A stretch of 7,548 nucleotides of DNA from Chthoniobacter flavus (GTDB lineage: Bacteria; Verrucomicrobiota; Verrucomicrobiia; Chthoniobacterales; Terrimicrobiaceae): contig CAMDOJ010000086.1 of NCBI GenBank assembly GCA_945903555.1, positions 1 to 7,548 on the forward strand, written 5' to 3'. Positions 1-5,715 of this stretch are shown in pieces. The position numbers and the translations under genes were made by a program. A model generated the notes under the pieces. It saw only the letters and a program-made list of their open reading frames with translations, did no database searches and was not told where the DNA came from. Each line of letters starts with the position of its first letter. The first letter of the stretch is position 1.

Positions 1-1
1 T

Positions 2-1024
2 TGCTACGGCGTGGAAAGGGCGATCGACCTCGCTTACGCGGCGGGCAAGGTTTTTTCCGATAGAAACATTTATCTCCTTGGCGAAATCATCCACAACCCA
101 GATGTCAACGCCCAGATTGAGGCCTTGGGTATACACTGCCTCCCACACCACCCAAAACCAGAGGACCTAGCCGTCCTGAAGCCCGAGGATGTCGTGATCG
201 TTCCCGCATTTGGCGCCGAGGCCTCGCTCATTGCCCATGTGAAGGAAATCGGCTGTCAGATTGTGGACACCACCTGTGGCGATGTGATGAGCGTCTGGAA
301 ACGCGTTCGTCAAAATGCCTCCGAAGGCGTGACATCAATCATTCACGGAAAGGCGGAGCATGAGGAAACAAGGGCCACCGCATCCCGAGCCCTGGGCGCA
401 GATGGGCAAGGCCAATACCTCATCGTACTCGATATGGAGGAAACGCGCGCCGTCGCAGACTACGTTCTCCACGGCGGCGACCCAGCCGCCTTCCTCCAGC
501 GCTTTGCTGGCAAGACCAGCGAGCACTTTGATCCCCTCCTCCACCTCAAACGCATCGGCGTCGCGAACCAGACGACCATGCTCCGTAGCGAGACCGAGGC
601 CATCCAGGCCCATCTTCGCAGCGCCATCTCGGAACGTGACCAAGGCGACGGCGCCAACTTCCGCTACTTCGATACCATCTGCGGAGCCACTCAGGACCGC
701 CAGGACTCGCTATTCCACCTCCTCAGCGAACCGCTCGACCTCCTGATCGTCGTCGGTGGTTACAATAGCTCCAACACGACTCACCTCGTCGAAATCGGCA
801 TTCAAAAATTGCCAACCTGGTTCATCCGAAATGCGGACTGCCTCACATCGGAAAAAGAACTCCGCCATTTCGATATCCACACCAAGCGTGAAATCACCTC
901 AGCTAATTGGCTCCCGGATCAACCGGAACTCATTGTCGGCATCACCGCCGGCGCAAGTTGCCCAAATAACCTCATCGAAGAAACGATCCGCCGGATTTTG
1001 ACCCTTCGCGGGACTCCGCTTTAA
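2..1024 (+). CDS. ispH: 4-hydroxy-3-methylbut-2-enyl diphosphate reductase (IspH), 5'-truncated by the window
   Basis: IspH is the cytosolic [4Fe-4S] enzyme that reduces HMBPP to IPP and DMAPP, the last step of the MEP isoprenoid pathway. The reading frame is open from base 2 (CYGVERAID), so the GTG at 11 is an internal Val codon and not the start; the true start lies upstream of the window. The three family cluster cysteines are visible: Cys at 2-4 (CYGV), 275-277 (DTTCGD) and 680-682 (TICGATQDRQD). Other IspH hallmarks are IIHGKAEHEET (the active-site Glu region), ANQTTML (the conserved Thr), GGYNSSNTTHL (the Ser/Asn substrate pocket) and a C-terminal TAGASCPN. The 340 residues seen, with the first cysteine at the edge, fit the long (~400 aa) IspH type known from cyanobacteria, plants and several other phyla. 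That leaves roughly 60 N-terminal residues missing. The stop lies 10 bp from the end of the convergent gene on the other strand, with no obvious hairpin terminator between them. Confidence 0.97.
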   Translation, partial: CYGVERAIDLAYAAGKVFSDRNIYLLGEIIHNPDVNAQIEALGIHCLPHHPKPEDLAVLKPEDVVIVPAFGAEASLIAHVKEIGCQIVDTTCGDVMSVWKRVRQNASEGVTSIIHGKAEHEETRATASRALGADGQGQYLIVLDMEETRAVADYVLHGGDPAAFLQRFAGKTSEHFDPLLHLKRIGVANQTTMLRSETEAIQAHLRSAISERDQGDGANFRYFDTICGATQDRQDSLFHLLSEPLDLLIVVGGYNSSNTTHLVEIGIQKLPTWFIRNADCLTSEKELRHFDIHTKREITSANWLPDQPELIVGITAGASCPNNLIEETIRRILTLRGTPL

Positions 1025-1034
1025 AAATCGAGGC

Positions 1035-1853
1035 TTAGGAAAACCGCACAAATTCGCGGAGAAATTGGGTCCAAAGAAAAAACATCCCGCGGACCGAGTA
1101 GCGGGTCATTTCCGCCCCATCGCGCTTCAGTATGCCTCGCGCGATATTGTGCTCGAGGAGCTCGTGCAAATCGCGCTCGGTTTGCTCGCGCAGGGACTCC
1201 GACTGCAACTCCGCGAGATCGTGCCCCTGCAATTCTTGCATCGAAAGAAACGCCTGATGCGAAGCCTCCAATTCCTCAATATCAAAATCATTCTCCACGC
1301 GGTTCAGATGCGTCCCCGGAAGAAAATGCATGGTTTGGGAAAACGGATAATTCCAAGTCAGGAACTGCCGCCCATCACTGGCACGCGAAGAAAACGTGGA
1401 ATAGAAGAACGCATACTGATCTTGCTCGACCAAGCAGATCGCCCCTGTTGTTCTTTTCTGCGGATTGTGGAACAGGCGGTAAAAGTGGCGCGCCCCATCG
1501 TGCTTCCAATCCACATCCTCAACATACTCAAATCCGGTCGCCTCCATCTCATCCGAAAGCTCCTCGAAAGCAGGGAAGCGACTGTGCGGCGGAGGGGGAC
1601 ACTTTTCCAGTGACCTCTTCAGCGGCAAGCGCATCTTGCGAACACTCGTCAGGATTTCCACCCAGGGCATCAGGAACCAAGTGGACGCAAAGACACCGCC
1701 AAGCAGAAGACTGCCCCCCAGCAACCAACCCGCGAGGAAGGAGGTCACCACAAGACCGAACGTCCCCAAACGAAACAACACCGGGTGCCCATAGTTTCGG
1801 AGCGCAGTCGCAAGCACGCCAGTGCCAGCGACAAAAAGGAGTTCAAAAATCAT
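1035..1853 (-). CDS. Unrecognised membrane-anchored protein (272 aa)
   Basis: I do not recognise a family. Residues about 4-18 and 30-66 are strongly hydrophobic (for example LVVTSFLAGWLLGGSLLLGGVFASTWFL split over a longer stretch), giving two or three membrane segments at the N-terminus. A short basic stretch follows (about 72-80, KMRLPLKRS), suggesting that the remainder is cytoplasmic. Residues about 95-190 form a mixed soluble domain with several aromatics (ARHFYRLFHN, YAFFYSTFSS, FLTWNYPFSQTMHFLPG). Residues about 190-240 are acidic, Gln/Glu/Leu-rich and probably helical or coiled. The start is ATG at 1853, inside an ATGA overlap (1850-1853) with the stop of the glutaredoxin gene, which implies translational coupling and a common transcript. 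The coding frame is long and uninterrupted, and it ends 10 bp from ispH, so it is likely a real gene. Function is unknown; the glutaredoxin link is the only hint. Confidence 0.8.
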   Translation of the reverse strand: MIFELLFVAGTGVLATALRNYGHPVLFRLGTFGLVVTSFLAGWLLGGSLLLGGVFASTWFLMPWVEILTSVRKMRLPLKRSLEKCPPPPHSRFPAFEELSDEMEATGFEYVEDVDWKHDGARHFYRLFHNPQKRTTGAICLVEQDQYAFFYSTFSSRASDGRQFLTWNYPFSQTMHFLPGTHLNRVENDFDIEELEASHQAFLSMQELQGHDLAELQSESLREQTERDLHELLEHNIARGILKRDGAEMTRYSVRGMFFLWTQFLREFVRFS

Positions 1854-2089
1854 ACGGTGCGGTGGCTCAAAAACTTCTCCAGTTGCCCGACATCAAAATC
1901 TGCGAGTACAGCTCCATCCGGCATCTCCAAGGTCGGCGCCTTGCTCTGGCCTGAGATTTGGCGCATCCGATCAAAACCCGCGGGATCGGAATACACATCC
2001 ACCGCCTTATGCTCGATCCCATGCGCTTTCAGCCAAGACAAAGCGTCCACACACCAAGGGCAACCATTTTTAACGTAAACAAGCATCAT
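1850..2089 (-). CDS. Glutaredoxin-like small thiol-disulfide oxidoreductase
   Basis: This 79-residue protein is a single thioredoxin-fold domain of the length usual for small glutaredoxins. It opens with the strand MLVYVKNG followed by the redox motif CPWC at residues 10-13. It has the expected cis-proline region, KAPTLE, with Pro52. The usual TGG-DD tail motif is reduced to DGAVLADFD, so glutathione binding may differ from classical GrxA/GrxC. A NrdH-redoxin or a glutaredoxin-family protein reduced by thioredoxin reductase cannot be excluded. Two adjacent ATG codons (2089 and 2086) could serve as start, and the upstream GCGGAC is only a weak ribosome-binding site. The gene lies 39 bp downstream of the HAD phosphatase and overlaps the membrane-protein gene by 4 bp, so it is probably in the middle of a small operon. 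It has no signal peptide and should act in the cytoplasm. Confidence 0.88.
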   Translation of the reverse strand: MMLVYVKNGCPWCVDALSWLKAHGIEHKAVDVYSDPAGFDRMRQISGQSKAPTLEMPDGAVLADFDVGQLEKFLSHRTV

Positions 2090-2128
2090 TAAGAGTCCGC
2101 ATTGACAATCCCGAACCTGGAGCTCAGG

Positions 2129-2758
2129 TCAAGTCGGTAAGTTGATTATTTTCTCTGGTAGCGGGCGGACGTGCTCCGCGAGCGAGGGCACCAGCACCCA
2201 ATCCATCCCCGCCGCCTTCGCCGCCTCGATCCCAATCGCCGTATCCTCAAAAACCACGCACTCATCGGGAGCAACTCCCATCAGAACGGCCGCTTTCAAA
2301 AAGGGATCGGGAGACGGCTTTCCATTCACGTAATCCTCCGCACAAACAATCGCCGTGAAAAGCGACTCGATCCCAAGCGCACGCAGCGTAGCCATCACAA
2401 TTTCCCGATGGCCACCCGAGGCGATGGACAACGGCACGAGGCCATGCATTTTACGAGCAATCGCCAGCACAGGTTCGATCGGCTTCACCTCCGGAATCAT
2501 TTGCAAATAGTAATCCTCTTTGCAACGCACGGTTTGAGTCGGATCCATGGACAACCCATACTTCTCATTGAGCATCCCCACGATCACGGTCGCGGGAGTT
2601 CCGCCAAGGCTGTAAAAAAAATCTTCCGGAAACACACCCCCCAAATCCTTCATCGCCTTAGTCCAAGCCACGAAGTGCAGTGGCATCGTATCCGCAATCG
2701 TGCCATCACAGTCAAAAATATAACCGCCAAACCGCCTATCCGAGATCTCGAGTTTCAA
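2129..2758 (-). CDS. HAD-superfamily phosphatase, beta-phosphoglucomutase/YqaB-like
   Basis: A 209-residue HAD subfamily IA hydrolase, cytoplasmic, expected to act on a small phosphorylated sugar. Motif I is FDCDGTIADT with nucleophile Asp16 and acid/base Asp18. The helical cap follows at about 23-85, with MPLHFVAW resembling E. coli fructose-1-phosphatase YqaB. Motif II is SIASGGHRE at 111-119, motif III is the Lys147 region GKPSPDPF, and motif IV is VVFEDTAIGIEAAKAAGM with Glu171 and Asp172. The set is complete and the length is normal, so it should be active. Phosphatase and phosphoglucomutase activities cannot be told apart from sequence alone, although the YqaB resemblance favours a phosphatase. 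The start is a TTG at 2758: an in-frame TAA sits two codons upstream, there is no ATG or GTG before motif I, and a GGGGA lies 8 nt ahead. It reads in the same direction as the tRNA gene 57 bp upstream and the glutaredoxin gene downstream. Confidence 0.92.
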   Translation of the reverse strand: MKLEISDRRFGGYIFDCDGTIADTMPLHFVAWTKAMKDLGGVFPEDFFYSLGGTPATVIVGMLNEKYGLSMDPTQTVRCKEDYYLQMIPEVKPIEPVLAIARKMHGLVPLSIASGGHREIVMATLRALGIESLFTAIVCAEDYVNGKPSPDPFLKAAVLMGVAPDECVVFEDTAIGIEAAKAAGMDWVLVPSLAEHVRPLPEKIINLPT

Positions 2759-2765
2759 TAGTTAA

Positions 2766-2771
2766 GTCCCC
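2766..2771 (-). promoter_or_regulatory. Ribosome-binding site deciding a UUG start
   Basis: GGGGAC on the minus strand leaves 8 nt between GGGGA and the TTG at 2758. With the in-frame TAA just upstream, it supports TTG as the real initiation codon of the HAD phosphatase. Confidence 0.6.
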
Positions 2772-2815
2772 AACCAAATTTTAAAAAACAGCCCACGTCC
2801 GGCATCCAAAAAAAT

Positions 2816-2888
2816 TGTCCCCAGGTGGAGTCGAACCACCATCTGAGCTTTAGGAGAGCCCTGCTCTATCCACTTGAGCTATGAGGAC
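2816..2888 (-). tRNA. tRNA-Arg (anticodon CCU)
   Basis: Folded by eye on the minus strand, this gives a complete 73-nt cloverleaf. The acceptor arms GTCCTCA and TGGGGAC pair over 7 bp with one G-T pair, followed by discriminator A at 2816. The D arm is GCTC/GAGC. The anticodon stem GGGCT/AGCTC encloses the loop CTCCTAA, with anticodon CCT at 2854-2852 reading AGG codons. The T arm is GGTGG-TTCGACT-CCACC. The terminal CCA is not encoded and must be added enzymatically. A weak -10-like GATAAA lies about 25 bp upstream of the 5' end (2919-2914), but there is no good -35. A T-run follows directly after the 3' end and may allow partial termination; the HAD phosphatase starts 57 bp further on. Confidence 0.96.
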
Positions 2889-3274
2889 GTTGAAATGGAA
2901 TTGTTTGCGGATTTTTATCGCGCAATTGGTAGGGAATTTAAGCCCATAGTTTAGCCGCGGACAACAATATTCCACATTCCTGCGATTGTCCGGAATGGAT
3001 TAGGGCACTCCATTACCTAGCCTACGCGCATCAATCTTCTAATAACTTCGAATCCCGCAGGATTGATTAGGATCTCTATGAGCCATTCGTTTCTAGAAGT
3101 CATAATAGGCAGAGCATCGAAAGATTTCTGAAAAAATCCCCCAGCCTCAGCAAACGCGAAAGATTCCTGTTCGTCTGGATTTTCTTCGCCACACCCGACG
3201 AAAGGTGGAAAATGCAACCTAGCCCATCTGCGCTCGCTCGACTGGTAGACGGGTTCGCAGCGGAAGGTATTCGA
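2889..3274. other. Intergenic stretch with no recognisable gene
   Basis: I find no convincing coding region here. A 66-codon minus-strand frame (3017-3217) exists, but it opens with TTG, has no ribosome-binding site and resembles nothing I know. Two small inverted repeats are visible: CATTCC/GGAATG at 2975-2980 and 2992-2997, and ATCAATC/GATTGAT at 3030-3036 and 3061-3067. Neither is followed by a T-run. The 12-mer caattggtaggg at 2923-2934 is identical to part of the GC-rich repeat unit found from 3275 onward, so an old fragment of that repeat may lie here. The base composition is less GC-rich than in the repeats. Confidence 0.5.
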
Positions 3275-3791
3275 TTCGGACGGCGGCAGACGACGACTCG
3301 TAGCCTACGCCTCGGAGAGCGCGCCGTCCCTACCCTCGAAAAAAAGGGGACGCTTCGCGCCTTGGTGCGGCAGCAACCCTTCGTGTCAATTGGACGGCGG
3401 CGCCGCGCCGTCGGGGCCCTTGACTTCAAGCAACGCCATCGCCGCTTCTCGGAGATGGGGGCGCGCTTCGCCGCAGGAAGTCGGACGGCGGCGGCGCGCC
3501 GTCCCTACCCTCGAAAAAAGGAGCGCTTCGCGCCTTGGTGCGGCAGCAACCCTTCGTGTCAATTGGTAGGGGCGCCGCGCCGTCGGGGCCCTTGACTTCA
3601 AGCAACGCCATCGCCGCTTCTCGGAGATGGGGGCGCGCTTCGCCGCAGGGAGTCGGACGGCGGCGGCGCGCCGTCCCTACCCTCGAAAAAAGGGGCGCTT
3701 CGCGCCTTGGTGCGGCAGCAACCCTTCGTGTCAATTGGTAGGGGCGCCGCGCCGTCGGGGCCCTTGACTTTAGGCGACGCCATCATGGGGG
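3275..3791. repeat. GC-rich ~173-bp tandem repeat array, left cluster (three units)
   Basis: Three head-to-tail units are seen at about 3275-3480, 3481-3652 and 3653-3791. Landmarks recur at near-constant spacing: gcgccgtccctaccctc begins at 3321, 3496 and 3668. The first unit has a rearranged 5' part, and its middle reads aattggacggcggcgcc instead of aattggtaggggcgcc. The third unit is cut short after gacgccatc, with an internal gap of about 14 bp before atggggg. Each full unit can form a strong hairpin with 8-bp arms GGACGGCG/CGCCGTCC around a 6-nt loop. It can also form a second hairpin, GGCGC-TTC-GCGCC, and carries an inverted relation between ccctacc and ggtaggg flanking the centre. The unit lengths of 172-175 bp mostly break frame, so the open frames running through the array are by-products of GC richness. 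The array lies just downstream of the hipA stop codon. Confidence 0.93.
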
Positions 3792-3804
3792 ACAGGATTT
3801 TTTA

Positions 3805-5037
3805 TCAACGAAGCGTCTGCAATCGCGCGCAGGCTTGCCGCACGAGAGGGACGACTATATTTGCTCCGGGGGAGTCTTCGCGATCGAGCTTTTCTAGGGC
3901 ATCAAGAACTTGTGAGCACAACGAGATCATTCGCTGGCGGGCCGAGGCTTGGCCAATCCCAGCTTGATCGAAAAAACGATGCCAATTTTTTGCGGAAAGG
4001 CTTGCGAGGTTCCGCTCCCCTCCGATTTTCATGGCCATCTCACGGGCTAGGGAGGGATAGGCGGATGTGGCAACTAGATCGTATAACGGGGCGAGGCGCA
4101 CGATGCCACCATCACGCAAGAAGGTGAAGTTTTTGGCATGAGCGTCGCAGTTGCCGATCAGCACATTGAAAACCACCGCATCAAAGAGACGAAGGATATC
4201 TGGCCCGGGTGTGGAGCAGACGTCACGCAGAAGGTCGAAGCACTGCTTGAGATTGGGGCCGCCCTCCTGCTCGTATTTGAGCTCGGGGACGACTCCGAGT
4301 GCCTGGCAGAAGTCTTCTTGGTGGATGCGTTCGATGCGGGAATCTTTACCAAGCCGTCGGTCGAAGCGCTCGATCTGGAGATAGCGGATCCCGTCTATCG
4401 ACTGGATTTCGACACGCGCGACTTCGAGGCCGATTCGGCGGGCCAATGTCATGCAGAAAAATTCATTTTCGACTAGGTCGAGGAATCGCGGGTTTTCGGG
4501 TTTGAGTATATGCGTGCTCGGCGAGCCCTCGAGCGGGAGAAGGAATCGCCCCGCATCGATCCTCAAGGCGAGCTTGCCTTGCGCACCGGCCAAAGAAAGG
4601 CGGATTCCGGCCTGACCTGCGAGCAACGGATTCTGCGGCAGGGATTGCAATTTTTGCGATAATTCGCGGATGTCGATTTCACGGTAGGAGGGGTTGGCAT
4701 CGCGGGGAGCATCGCCAGCGGGTCGAAGACTCACCGCCCCAGCACATTCAGCTCCGATCTTTTCCAGAAGAGCGAAGTCATTTGCTGCGCTCACGCCGAA
4801 AGCGCCAGCCACCACACGCCGGATTTCCTCTTCTGGCAAAAGGCCCGCAAAAAACGGCCTAGTTTTGTTGCGGCGGAATTTGCCCGACTGAAGCGGCAAG
4901 GATGCCGAGAGCGGCCGGGCCTGTGGCAGATTTAACCAAGAATCCGCATACTCAAACTGGACTGCGCCGTCGTCATCTTGCTTGAGATGACCGACGAGCT
5001 GCGTTCCCAGAAATACAATCAGTGTACGCTCTGCCAT
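3805..5037 (-). CDS. hipA: HipA-family serine/threonine kinase toxin
   Basis: HipA toxins are cytoplasmic Ser/Thr kinases; E. coli HipA phosphorylates glutamyl-tRNA synthetase, blocking translation and promoting persistence. The protein is 410 aa against 440 in E. coli and looks complete. Residues 1-105 form the N-terminal subdomain (RPLSASLPLQSG, FFAGLLPEEEIR). The Gly-rich loop is LSLAGAQGKLAL, and Ser148 matches the autophosphorylated Ser150 of E. coli. THILKPE carries Lys179, equivalent to ATP-binding Lys181. Further family motifs are ERFDRR (223-228) and QEDFCQALG (240-248). The catalytic loop GNCDAHAKNF has Asp298 and the metal-binding LYD has Asp320. All key residues are intact, so it should be active. 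The ATG at 5037 directly follows the hipB stop (TAAATG), with AAGGA 7 nt ahead inside hipB, so the two are coupled. The target in this host cannot be read from the sequence. The stop lies about 14 bp from the left repeat cluster. Confidence 0.96.
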   Translation of the reverse strand: MAERTLIVFLGTQLVGHLKQDDDGAVQFEYADSWLNLPQARPLSASLPLQSGKFRRNKTRPFFAGLLPEEEIRRVVAGAFGVSAANDFALLEKIGAECAGAVSLRPAGDAPRDANPSYREIDIRELSQKLQSLPQNPLLAGQAGIRLSLAGAQGKLALRIDAGRFLLPLEGSPSTHILKPENPRFLDLVENEFFCMTLARRIGLEVARVEIQSIDGIRYLQIERFDRRLGKDSRIERIHQEDFCQALGVVPELKYEQEGGPNLKQCFDLLRDVCSTPGPDILRLFDAVVFNVLIGNCDAHAKNFTFLRDGGIVRLAPLYDLVATSAYPSLAREMAMKIGGERNLASLSAKNWHRFFDQAGIGQASARQRMISLCSQVLDALEKLDREDSPGANIVVPLVRQACARLQTLR

Positions 5038-5244
5038 TTATCTTTCCTTGGGTTCAATCGTGGTTATCAATCCCAAACTGGCCAACACCCTGAAAGCTAG
5101 ACCCGTTTGACAGGAATCCTTGCCGTTTTCGAGATCGCTGATGAATCGAAGTCCCGTTCCAGAAACTAGGGCGAGATCGGCTTGGTTCATTCCCAATTTT
5201 TTTCGGCGCTCGCGTATGAGTTGACCAAAGACCTTGGATGTCAT
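5038..5244 (-). CDS. hipB: HipB-like antitoxin, XRE-family HTH regulator
   Basis: HipB proteins bind HipA and repress their own operon through an XRE-type helix-turn-helix. From ATG 5244 the product is 68 aa, nearly all one HTH domain: QLIRERRKKLGMNQADLALVSG (helices 1-2), GLRFISDLENGKD (recognition helix, typical HipB pattern) and a final TGLAFRVLASLGL helix. E. coli HipB is 88 aa, so this form lacks much of an extra C-terminal tail. The frame stays open upstream to a TTG at 5331, but that codon is the predicted -35 box, so it cannot be the start. GTG 5268 or TTG 5262 are possible slightly longer starts. No strong ribosome-binding site precedes any of them, which leaves the N-terminus uncertain. 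The gene overlaps nothing and abuts hipA with zero spacing. Confidence 0.9.
   Translation of the reverse strand: MTSKVFGQLIRERRKKLGMNQADLALVSGTGLRFISDLENGKDSCQTGLAFRVLASLGLITTIEPKER
5045..5049 (-). promoter_or_regulatory. hipA ribosome-binding site within hipB
   Basis: AAGGA on the minus strand lies 7 nt before the hipA ATG and inside the last codons of hipB. Translation of the toxin is therefore expected to depend on ribosomes finishing the antitoxin. This is the usual antitoxin-first arrangement. Confidence 0.65.
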
Positions 5245-5285
5245 GGCATGACTATGTACCAATATCACATTTTCGCCATATTTTT

Positions 5286-5299
5286 TTACCGATCGGGAA
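5286..5299. promoter_or_regulatory. Candidate HipB operator, promoter-distal to -10 (O2)
   Basis: The near-palindrome TTCCCGATCGGTAA (minus strand) has a perfect 8-bp core CCGATCGG and 12 of 14 symmetric positions. It begins 2 bp after the predicted -10 box of the hip promoter and covers the expected transcription start, so a bound repressor would block RNA polymerase. It is identical to the copy at 5335-5348. Confidence 0.75.
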
Positions 5300-5301
5300 A
5301 A

Positions 5302-5331
5302 AACATAGCGAATCTGGAAAATACCCGTCAA
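5302..5331 (-). promoter_or_regulatory. Predicted hipBA promoter
   Basis: On the minus strand, -35 TTGACG (5331-5326, 5 of 6 to consensus) and -10 TATGTT (5307-5302, 4 of 6) are separated by 18 bp. Transcription would start near 5295, leaving a leader of about 50 nt before the hipB ATG. The two identical palindromes on either side make this assignment stronger than the boxes alone. Confidence 0.65.
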
Positions 5332-5334
5332 TTA

Positions 5335-5348
5335 TTACCGATCGGGAA
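5335..5348. promoter_or_regulatory. Candidate HipB operator, upstream of -35 (O1)
   Basis: This is a second exact copy of the TTCCCGATCGGTAA near-palindrome, ending 3 bp before the -35 box and 49 bp from the other copy. The identity is longer than the palindrome (ttaccgatcgggaaaa on the plus strand, 16 bp). E. coli HipB likewise binds palindromic operators (TATCC-N8-GGATA) in its own promoter, but this sequence is different. Confidence 0.75.
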
Positions 5349-5349
5349 A

Positions 5350-5708
5350 ATGGGATCAGCCTTCGCCGCAGGGAGTCGGACGGCGGCGGCGCGCCGTCCC
5401 TACCCTCAAAAAAAGGGGGACGCTTCACGCCTTGGTGCGGCAGCACCCTTCGTGTCAATTGGTAGGGGCGCCGCGCCGTCGGGGCCCCTGACTTCAGGCG
5501 ACGCCGTCGCTGTTTCTCGGAGATGGGGGCGCGCTTCGCCGCAGGGAGTCGGACGGCGGCGGCGCGCCGTCCCTACCCTCGAAAAAGGGGGGCGCTTCGC
5601 GCCTTGGTGCGGCAGCACCCTTCGTGTCAATTGGTAGGGGCGCCGCGCCGTCGGGGCCCTTGACTTCAGGCATCGCCGTCCCTGTTTCTCGGAGATGCGG
5701 GGCGCGCT
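5350..5708. repeat. GC-rich ~173-bp tandem repeat array, right cluster (two units plus a partial)
   Basis: The same repeat family and the same orientation as the left cluster. There is a tail fragment at about 5350-5375 (atggg...cttcgccgcagggag), a full unit at 5376-5548 (173 bp) and a nearly full unit from 5549 that fades out around 5708. The landmark gcgccgtccctaccctc starts at 5391 and 5564 (caa for cga in the first). Small shared differences separate these from the left units: gcagcaccc here against gcagcaaccc there, and aggcgacgcc against aagcaacgcc. Each unit keeps the GGACGGCG/CGCCGTCC hairpin. The cluster fills the whole gap between the hipBA operators and the livF stop codon at 5716, so it would be the 3' untranslated region of the liv transcript. 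No T-run terminator is seen, so these hairpins may be what limits read-through into hipBA. Confidence 0.93.
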
Positions 5709-5715
5709 GCGGCGA

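Noticed and set aside
2105..2128. Small hairpin acctg-gagct-caggt between the HAD phosphatase and glutaredoxin genes, a possible terminator.
   Set aside because: Only a 5-bp stem and no T-run follows; too weak to split the operon.
3040..3065. ttcgaatcccgc resembles the T-loop and 3' arm of a tRNA, a possible attachment-site remnant.
   Set aside because: The bases before it (ataac) do not pair with cccgc, no acceptor stem is found, and it does not match the local tRNA-Arg T arm (TTCGACTCCACC).
3017..3217. A 66-codon minus-strand frame upstream of the repeat array.
   Set aside because: TTG start without a ribosome-binding site, no recognisable domain, and not in an operon; chance frame is the simpler explanation.
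3212..3786. Several Arg/Ala/Pro-rich open frames on both strands through the repeat units.
   Set aside because: They come from the stop-poor GC-rich repeat, shift frame between units, overlap each other on both strands and have no protein-like composition.
2816..3804. tRNA-Arg as an integration site for a genomic island carrying hipBA.
   Set aside because: The tRNA is intact, no duplicated 3' end is found downstream, no integrase is present, and the sequence lies on the 5' side of the tRNA, not its 3' end.
3275..5708. Considered whether the repeats form a CRISPR array.
   Set aside because: Units are ~173 bp tandem copies with conserved interiors, not short repeats with unique spacers, and no cas genes are nearby.
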